The notes below the pieces were generated by a model. It was not told where the DNA came from and searched no databases. It saw only the letters and a program-made list of their open reading frames with translations. This document shows, piece after piece, positions 6,681-11,861 of a stretch of DNA of 11,861 nucleotides. Every line of letters starts with the position of its first letter. Within the stretch, counting starts at the first letter, position 1. The stretch lies in NCBI GenBank assembly GCA_016188575.1, contig JACPHN010000165.1, positions 1 through 11,861 on the forward strand, read 5' to 3'. This DNA is from Candidatus Schekmanbacteria bacterium. Lineage in GTDB: Bacteria > CSSED10-310 > JACPHN01. Made by a program: the position numbers and the translations under genes.

Positions 6681-7958
6681 CTACGATCGGCGCGCGCGGG
6701 AAATCCCCGAGGCGCCGATTTCTGCCAGCCCAGCATCGAGCAAGGCGTCGATCGCGGTGGCGTCGAAAACCGGCTCGCTGGGCACCAACACCCACCGCCC
6801 CTGTTCCGAGCGGTGTTTTTCTCCCGACTTTTGGCACACGACCGCCGCATCCTTCCGGAGGAGCGGACGCCGCGGGCGACAGCATTGGCAAAGGCCAAAA
6901 GGCAGGTCCTCGATAAGCTGATAGCCCGGGCCATCGGCCAGCGGGATGTGCTCCTTGCCGGAATGGGCACACACCAGGCTGTCACTTCCTTGCCGTCGCA
7001 CCAGGATCTTGCGCGGCAGGCAGCACTTGCAGGTGCCGAAACGGAGCGTGCGCGTCTCGAGGAAGGCGCCGCGGCCGTTCGGAATGAACTCGGCGCGACA
7101 CCCGGAGCACAGCAGCCGATACTCTTGCCAGTGCACGTCGCCAGCGCAGTGACAGCAGCGCAATTTCTGAGCCGGCCCGCTGCTGGCGCCTTCGCCGCCA
7201 CCGCCGCCACCGCCGCCGCCTTCACCAGCCACGTCGTCCTCGAAGACGGCCAGCTCCGGTCCAAGCTCGACGAATGGATAGACGAGGTGGCGCGATCGAA
7301 AGCGGCAGTTCTGGGCGCGCTCTTCCCCGCGAGGCGCCGGGCAACACACGGCTGTTTCGGGGCAAGGGATCGCGAAGCTGGCAAAGAGCGTGGCGAGACG
7401 CAGCTCGTAGGGTGCACCGTTCTGCAGCTCGAGACCGCGGCCGCGGTCCACCGACAGACTGGTGACCTCGGGTTCGAGATCGAACGCCTTGACGAGCTGC
7501 TGGTCGCGCAGGATCTCCAGACGGACGCGGTCTACAAACCCTGGCTGCAGGCGCCAGTAGGCGGTGAGGCGACGGTCCTGGGGCATGACCGACACGTTGG
7601 TCACGGTCGCCAGGTATGGTTCGATGCCCGGCTCGTCCATGCACCGGCGCGGCCGCAGCCCCGCTTGCGGCGTAACGCTGAGCCAGGACGAGGCGCGGCT
7701 GGCACCGTCGCGGCTGCCCAGCACGCTGATGCGGTAGCGTTGGTGGCGACCCAGGTTGCTCAGCGTATAGGAGCAGGTCTCGCCACCCAGGCGAATGGCG
7801 GTGAACGCCCGGACCGCTCCCGTTCTCACGATCAGCAGGTGGTACAGCCCCGAGCTTCTGCTGTCGCTCCACGAGAGCGCAATCTCGCCGTCGGCGACGA
7901 CATCGGCGGCCAGATCAATGTCCGGCTCGGCGATCTTCGGAATGATCGAGCTTCCCAT
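6681..7958 (-). CDS. Two FN3-like domains, Gly-rich linker and three zinc-binding modules
   Basis: 425 aa, no signal peptide, probably cytosolic. Residues about 10-100 (EIALSW...YHLLIV...YTLSNLGRHQRYRISV) and 115-195 (LTAYWRL...RVRLEIL...YELRLATLF) have the strand pattern and Y/L spacing of fibronectin type III domains. A Gly-rich linker (246-256) leads to zinc modules: CCHC...CSGC (268-287), CKCC...CAHSGKEH (310-337) and CQCC...CQKSGEKH (357-382). The last two are clear repeats of each other and of the small protein encoded next. ATG 7958 has AAGGAG 6 nt upstream and follows the MBL gene by 13 nt. FN3 domains commonly bind proteins, so a substrate-recruiting or E3-like adaptor is one possibility. 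The FN3 and zinc calls are by eye; no full-length family is recognised. Confidence 0.75.
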   Translation of the reverse strand: MGSSIIPKIAEPDIDLAADVVADGEIALSWSDSRSSGLYHLLIVRTGAVRAFTAIRLGGETCSYTLSNLGRHQRYRISVLGSRDGASRASSWLSVTPQAGLRPRRCMDEPGIEPYLATVTNVSVMPQDRRLTAYWRLQPGFVDRVRLEILRDQQLVKAFDLEPEVTSLSVDRGRGLELQNGAPYELRLATLFASFAIPCPETAVCCPAPRGEERAQNCRFRSRHLVYPFVELGPELAVFEDDVAGEGGGGGGGGGEGASSGPAQKLRCCHCAGDVHWQEYRLLCSGCRAEFIPNGRGAFLETRTLRFGTCKCCLPRKILVRRQGSDSLVCAHSGKEHIPLADGPGYQLIEDLPFGLCQCCRPRRPLLRKDAAVVCQKSGEKHRSEQGRWVLVPSEPVFDATAIDALLDAGLAEIGASGISRARRS

Positions 7959-7971
7959 CGGTTTCTCCTTG

Positions 7972-10305
7972 TCAGGCGCGCGCCCGCCGTTCCTTCACCA
8001 GCGCCGAGATCGCACAGAAAAGCTGCGGCGAGGCTTCCACGATGCGCTTGAAGTCGGCGCCGCGAATCGCCAGGACTTCGCATTCGTCGAGCGTTACGAT
8101 GGAGGCGTTGCGAGCCTGGCGGAGAAACGGTGCGGTCTCCCCGAGCAGACTCCCGGGGCCAAGGATGATCGGCGCTCCGGAAACCAATAGCGGCTCGCTT
8201 CCCCGGTAAATCTGCACGCGTCCGGCCGAAAGGACGAAGACGGTGTCGCTCTGCGATCCCTCCCGAATCAAGGTCGAACCGGGCTCGATGCTGCGCCGCA
8301 CCGCGGCCCGCGCCAGCCGGTTCCGGACCGCGACCGACGCTTCGGCCAACACCCCGGCGCGCTCGAGCCTGGCCCGCTTCTCCCAAATCTCGGGTAAGGA
8401 GGTCACCAGCTCGGCATCCCGAGCAAAGGTAGCGAAGAGCTGTCCAGGAATGCGCAGGACTCGCGCGGGAGTCTGAGCCACGATCGAGGCGGACCGTCCC
8501 AGACGGCGGATGCTCGCCATTTCGCCGAACACGTCTCCCGGGTGGAGGTCGGCGACCCGGGCCGGGCTTCCGGGCTGTTGGCAGGCCTGGAAGGCGCCAA
8601 GCTCTCCGGTAAGCAACACGAATACATCCGTGTTCTCTGCCCCTTGCCGGATCACGACTTGCCCCGGGTTGAGGTTTTCGGCAGCCGCGGCGTCGAGCAG
8701 CGCGTTGTGCCAGTCCAGGCTGGTGGCGGCGAAGGCCTCCGAGAGCGCTCGCTCTGCCATCCCCCGTTCGAGCGCGGTGGGACGGCTGCGGTCCGAAATG
8801 ATCGCGTAGCGGTGCCCAGGCTCGGCCAGGGTGTACAGACAGCGGTCGGTTTCGCCGAGGTTGGTAGCGTTCGCAAACACGAGGGTCCCGGCCGGGCTCT
8901 TCGCCTGATCCGCGGCGAGGCCATGCAGGTTGACGCCGCCAGCGTCGGCGACGAGCAAGTCGCCGGCGAAGGAATAGTAGGAACGCAGCTCCTCGGCGCG
9001 GGGTGCGGACACGATTCCGGTGGCCACGGCCTTCTCCACCGCGGCCCGGGGTGCATGGTGAGCCAGCAACAGGACGCGCCGCTTGCGGCCTCCCTCCCAC
9101 ATGCTAAGCTCCGGCGCCACGCAGGAGGCGGTGTGCAAGGCGTAATGGAAGCGCAGGCTCAGCCCCAAGAGCTCGTAGTCCCGTCCCGGCTCGACGTAGG
9201 TAATGTCGAACACGTCGTCCAGAATGCGGTCGGGAGCGTCGAGCTCGGGGTTGAAGATGGCGAGCTTGCGACGCACGGCCAGCGCAGTTTCCTTGGTGAG
9301 GAACAGCCGGAGCCGGTGTCGCAGGCGCAGTAGCGCGTTGAGACCGATGGCCTGCTCCTCGTGCGCGTGCGTCAGGATCAGGACATCGATCTGCTGCAGA
9401 CTGAGGCCGGCGTGGGCGAGCACGGCCTGCGTGTACGGACCGGCGTCCACCAGTATGAAGCGGCCGCTGGCTTGTATCGCCATGGACGTCGGTGGGCCGC
9501 CAGGGTCGACACCGTTCCCGGCACCGAGTATCATGACTTCGAAGCGCTCGGGCATCACGGGGGTCGTCGCCGGCTGCATGGCGGCCGTGTAGGGCGGGTG
9601 AAACTGCGATGCCGGCTCCAACCGATGCTCTTCGATCCGGTCCGCGGCGGTCAAGAAAGAGTAGATGTTGCTCCCGTGCGAGCGGATGCACAGCCCGAGC
9701 GTTTCGGCGACGCCCTCGCTGTCGAAGAATACCGGATCGAGCAGGTCCTGGACCTCTTCGGTCCGTCCCTCCGCGGCCTGGAGCTCGCCGGCGAGGAAGT
9801 CCGCCTCGACCCTGAGCCGCCTGACGAGCTCCGCGGCCACGCCGGCTTTTTCGAGCTCCTTCGGAGTGGGGCCCGGATAGGAGAGGCGCAAGCTGTCGAC
9901 CACCGCCGGCCATACCTCGCGGCGGACGACAACCTTGATCTTTTCCTTGACCGGCCTGGTTGCCATCGCCCGCAGCGCCGAATGGAACGGCCCTTCCAAC
10001 GCCCACTGGACAATGCCGTGCGCAGTGCGGATGTCGGGAATGATCCAGGCGTCCGGCTCGACGCCCGCCTGTGTCCAGACTTTGACCACGTCCTCGGGAA
10101 AGCCGAGTGCAAAGGTGCGGTTGCCGGCGCGAATGAGGTCAGCCCCGGGCATGACCGATCGCAGGCTGAGCGAACCGCCGCATCGAGCGATCTCGGGGAG
10201 GAGCGCCGGCGTGTCGCCGGAACCGGTCGATTCTACACGAGCGGGGGGAGCCGACTTCTTCGCCTCGGCGCGGCTCCCTGTGATGGCTCGAATCATCTGG
10301 CGCAT
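7972..10305 (-). CDS. Metallo-beta-lactamase-fold protein with two C-terminal cyclic-nucleotide-binding domains
   Basis: 777 aa. Residues 1-250 are unassigned. About 255-500 have the MBL fold: RFEVMILGAGNG, FILVDAG (284-289), VLILTHAHEEQ (308-318), H391 in ALHTASC, and GDLLVADAGG (448-457). The HxHxDH motif reads HAHEEQ, so one metal site has D to E and H to Q changes; hydrolysis may be lost or altered. Two cNMP-binding domains follow, about 535-630 and 660-765. Each keeps a phosphate-binding cassette: FGEMASIRRLGRSAS (593-607) and LGETAPFLRQARNAS (721-735), with Glu and Arg retained. It is the first gene of the run. ATG 10305 has AAAGGAG upstream and a sigma-54 promoter about 45 nt away. A cyclic-nucleotide-gated effector or regulator is plausible. 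There is no HTH, so it is not a Crp-type transcription factor. Confidence 0.88.
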   Translation of the reverse strand: MRQMIRAITGSRAEAKKSAPPARVESTGSGDTPALLPEIARCGGSLSLRSVMPGADLIRAGNRTFALGFPEDVVKVWTQAGVEPDAWIIPDIRTAHGIVQWALEGPFHSALRAMATRPVKEKIKVVVRREVWPAVVDSLRLSYPGPTPKELEKAGVAAELVRRLRVEADFLAGELQAAEGRTEEVQDLLDPVFFDSEGVAETLGLCIRSHGSNIYSFLTAADRIEEHRLEPASQFHPPYTAAMQPATTPVMPERFEVMILGAGNGVDPGGPPTSMAIQASGRFILVDAGPYTQAVLAHAGLSLQQIDVLILTHAHEEQAIGLNALLRLRHRLRLFLTKETALAVRRKLAIFNPELDAPDRILDDVFDITYVEPGRDYELLGLSLRFHYALHTASCVAPELSMWEGGRKRRVLLLAHHAPRAAVEKAVATGIVSAPRAEELRSYYSFAGDLLVADAGGVNLHGLAADQAKSPAGTLVFANATNLGETDRCLYTLAEPGHRYAIISDRSRPTALERGMAERALSEAFAATSLDWHNALLDAAAAENLNPGQVVIRQGAENTDVFVLLTGELGAFQACQQPGSPARVADLHPGDVFGEMASIRRLGRSASIVAQTPARVLRIPGQLFATFARDAELVTSLPEIWEKRARLERAGVLAEASVAVRNRLARAAVRRSIEPGSTLIREGSQSDTVFVLSAGRVQIYRGSEPLLVSGAPIILGPGSLLGETAPFLRQARNASIVTLDECEVLAIRGADFKRIVEASPQLFCAISALVKERRARA

Positions 10306-10640
10306 CGTTTTCTCCTTTCCTGAGCGGAGTGGGAATCACTTCTCGAGAAAGCAAGAGCGATGCCAGGGATGAAGAAGGTCGAGAAGACGCGATCCGCGCA
10401 TCGCGGCGATCAGCCGCATGGAGCCGGCTGCGTCATTGTGGAGCGAGCTGGTCGAAGATGGCGCGAAGTGCCCGTCGATCCTGGAACAGGTCGGGCACCT
10501 CGCGCATTCTCGGAGGTCGCCTCGAGGCTGCTTGGCCAGGCGCGGCCGCCACCTCTAATCGAAGTCCGGCAGAGTCTCGTCGTTCCAGACCGCGTGACTC
10601 TGACGAAAAGTGCCCGCTCGGTAGCAAACCGGACCAAACC
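10306..10640. other. Non-coding stretch upstream of the cassette
   Basis: I see no credible gene here on either strand. It holds the decayed downstream end of the IS4-type transposase fragment (right side), the sigma-54 promoter at 10350-10365, and a leader of about 34 nt with the ribosome site AAAGGAG just before ATG 10305. Activator-binding sites for a sigma-54 promoter would be expected around 80-200 bp upstream of it, but I could not pick out a convincing palindrome. Confidence 0.6.
10350..10365 (-). promoter_or_regulatory. Sigma-54 (-24/-12) promoter of the six-gene cassette
   Basis: The minus strand reads TGGCATCGCTCTTGCT. Compared with the consensus TGGCACG-N4-TTGCW, the invariant GG and GC have exactly the required spacing, and TGGCA and TTGCT match fully; only CG to TC differs. 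The predicted start of transcription is near 10339, giving a leader of about 34 nt that ends in AAAGGAG and the ATG of the MBL gene. This implies control by an enhancer-binding activator not encoded in this window. Confidence 0.62.
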
Positions 10641-10988
10641 TCACCACAGTGTAATCATGCCGGTTTCACCGTCGCGTTTCCGCGCCAGGAAGCCCCCCAA
10701 GCGGCCAATCATGCGGACAGCATCGCGAAGGGAAAGCGGTTCGCCGACGGGCGGTTTTCCCGTCACCGTCCACACCAGCGCTCGGTGCTCGTGGTTCTCC
10801 AGCAAGATCGCACAAGGCAGCTTCGGGGTTTCACGGCCGGCCCTCATCAGGTACAGGATGCGCCAAGCCACCACCATGTCGATGGCCAGCGCCGTCTCCA
10901 GGCGATGGGCGGTCTCCAGTTGTGGGTCCTGGATTCGACACCCACTCTTGAGCACCTGATGAAAAAGCCCAGTATGCCATCGTGAATA
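10641..10988 (-). pseudogene. IS4-type transposase, C-terminal fragment
   Basis: The minus-strand frame reads RYSRWHTGLFHQVLKSGC, then ETALAIDMVVAWRILYL, then AVRMIGRLGGFLARKRDGE, the typical C-terminal end of IS4-family DDE transposases. Only about 115 residues remain; no homology continues upstream of about 10990. Aligning the family's Y-x2-R-x3-E-x6-K signature, Arg and Lys are present but the catalytic Glu is Gly. The frame then hits TGA where the family reads on with Arg (LW-stop-GL). It is therefore an inactive relic. I saw no terminal inverted repeats. Confidence 0.8.
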
Positions 10989-11081
10989 CCTCTGTAGATG
11001 GAAACTTGACGCCTGGCGGCATGACGCCGAGATTGGGTAGAGAGGCCTTGGTGGGCCTTGCAAACTGGGTCAGGAGGCGTC

Positions 11082-11405
11082 ATGAAAACGATCAGTGCAC
11101 CATCAACCCCGCCGTGGGGATCGATTCCGCCCAAGCGGCGCCAGAAGCTGCTGGCGGCGTTGGAGCAGATGATAGCCGAGAGCACCGAAGGACGACGTCT
11201 GGAGCGAGGTCGGCTCTGCGCGCTGCCGATCGGCGGTTTGCGGCGGCCGGCTTGCCGGCGGTATGATTTTCTCGCCGGCACCACCGCGCGACGCACCCCA
11301 CGGGATCCATGGCGATGGTTGAGAAAGGAGAGGCACGCGTCGATCCGACGATCGACCTCATTTTCAAGGCGCTCTTCGGCCAGGAGCGGAACAAGGACCT
11401 GCTGA
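11082..11405 (+). CDS. Uncertain short ORF with good ribosome site
   Basis: ATG 11082 is preceded by AGGAGG with a 4-nt gap. The first ~43 residues (MKTISAPSTPPWGSIPPKRR, then QKLLAALEQM) look protein-like, with an amphipathic helix. After about residue 45 the sequence becomes Arg-rich and overlaps the start of the next gene in another frame, so the real product, if any, is probably a short or truncated fragment. It vaguely recalls small proteins that accompany recombinases on mobile elements, but I cannot name a family. Confidence 0.25.
   Translation: MKTISAPSTPPWGSIPPKRRQKLLAALEQMIAESTEGRRLERGRLCALPIGGLRRPACRRYDFLAGTTARRTPRDPWRWLRKERHASIRRSTSFSRRSSARSGTRTC
11238..11267 (+). promoter_or_regulatory. 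Possible sigma-70 promoter for the Rpn-type gene
   Basis: TATGAT (11262-11267) lies 18 bp downstream of TTGCGG (11238-11243, only 3 of 6 matches) and 41 bp upstream of the ATG at 11309. The -10 is good and the -35 is poor, so this is a weak call. Confidence 0.25.
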
Positions 11406-11861
11406 TCAGCTAGCTCACCGGGGTTCTGCACCTCGGCCCCGCGGAGCGGCCGGCGGCCGTCGAGATCCTCAACCCGTTTTCGGCGCTCCAGGTCGTGGGC
11501 GACAAGCAATCGGTGCTGGACGTGCGCGTGACCGATCAGGCCGGGCGGCGCTACGACGTGGAGATGATGTGCTATGCGCACCCCGCGCTCGCCGAGCGCA
11601 TCGTCTATTACGCCTGCCGGATGGTGCGCGAGCAGCTCGGCGAGAGCGACCCGTACACGCGGCTGCGGCCGGTGATCGTGTTGGTGTTTACGACGTCTCC
11701 GCTGGTGCCGGCGGAGCCGCGCTACCACACCACCTTTCGCCTGCGCGACGGCGAAAGCGCAGCGGTGCTGTCGCCGCTCATGCGCATCGACATCGTCGAG
11801 CTGCCGAAATACGACAAGCCGGCCGGGGCGGCGGCGAGCCTCGAGGAGATGTGGATATCCT
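11309..11861 (+). pseudogene. Rpn-family PD-(D/E)XK recombination-promoting nuclease/transposase with in-frame TAG (3' end outside window)
   Basis: One frame from ATG 11309 to the window end reads like the PDDEXK_2/Rpn family: DPTIDLIFKALFGQERNKDL, then VEILNPF, DKQSVLDVRVTDQAGR, YDVEMM, RPVIVLVF, YHTTFRL and DIVELPKY. The nuclease Asp (SVLDV) and Glu (DVEMM) are present; the family's usual E-x-Q reads E-x-M. Codon 35 is TAG (11411-11413), where the family has an aromatic or aliphatic residue in DLLIS-x-LTGVL. Apart from this stop the frame is intact, so the nonsense change is recent or is read through. No ribosome site precedes 11309. Rpn proteins promote RecA-independent recombination and are often found as decaying, multi-copy genes. 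Confidence 0.8.

Noticed and set aside
6669-8051. Plus-strand open frame of 460 codons
   Set aside because: Antisense to the FN3/zinc gene; no motifs and composition of a shadow frame.
7972-10305. Antibiotic-type metallo-beta-lactamase or Crp-type regulator
   Set aside because: No signal peptide, a degenerate metal motif, and no HTH after the cNMP domains.

Overview
The window is GC-rich, and almost all of its coding content lies on the minus strand, with third codon positions dominated by G/C. A large Ser/Thr kinase fused to an AAA ATPase and TPRs, a sigma-54-type promoter, and decayed transposase/Rpn-type genes together suggest a Myxococcota-like or similar large-genome, GC-rich bacterium. 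This is an inference; no RNA marker is present.

Layout, read along the minus strand from right to left. At 11861-10641 lies a decayed mobile-element zone: a plus-strand Rpn/PDDEXK-type transposase gene with an in-frame TAG, a short uncertain ORF, and the 3' fragment of an IS4-type transposase. From 10640 to 10306 there is no gene, but a well-spaced sigma-54 (-24/-12) promoter sits at 10350-10365. Then comes a tight six-gene minus-strand run, 10305-3145: (1) a metallo-beta-lactamase-fold protein with two cyclic-nucleotide-binding domains; (2) a protein with two probable FN3-like domains and three zinc-binding modules; (3) a small protein sharing that zinc module; (4) an E2-like (ubiquitin-conjugating fold) protein with an embedded zinc ribbon; (5) a JAB/JAMM metalloprotease; (6) a ThiF/E1-like adenylyltransferase. 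Gaps are 1-32 nt, with one 46-nt overlap, and most starts have good Shine-Dalgarno sites. After a 125-bp gap, a kinase-AAA-TPR gene with its own possible sigma-70 promoter runs off the left edge.

The six genes look like one prokaryotic ubiquitin-like conjugation cassette. The E1 would activate a C-terminus, the E2 would receive it as a thioester, and the JAB protease would process or remove it. The MBL/cNMP protein and the zinc proteins would supply sensing, effector or substrate-adaptor roles. E1/E2/JAB gene sets are known in bacteria (Iyer/Burroughs/Aravind comparative work; Bil, Bub and type II CBASS systems). I see no ubiquitin-like protein or Gly-Gly tail in this window. The combination with dual cNMP-binding domains, FN3-like domains and a shared CxCC...Cx2[ST]Gx2H module is one I do not recognise as a described system.
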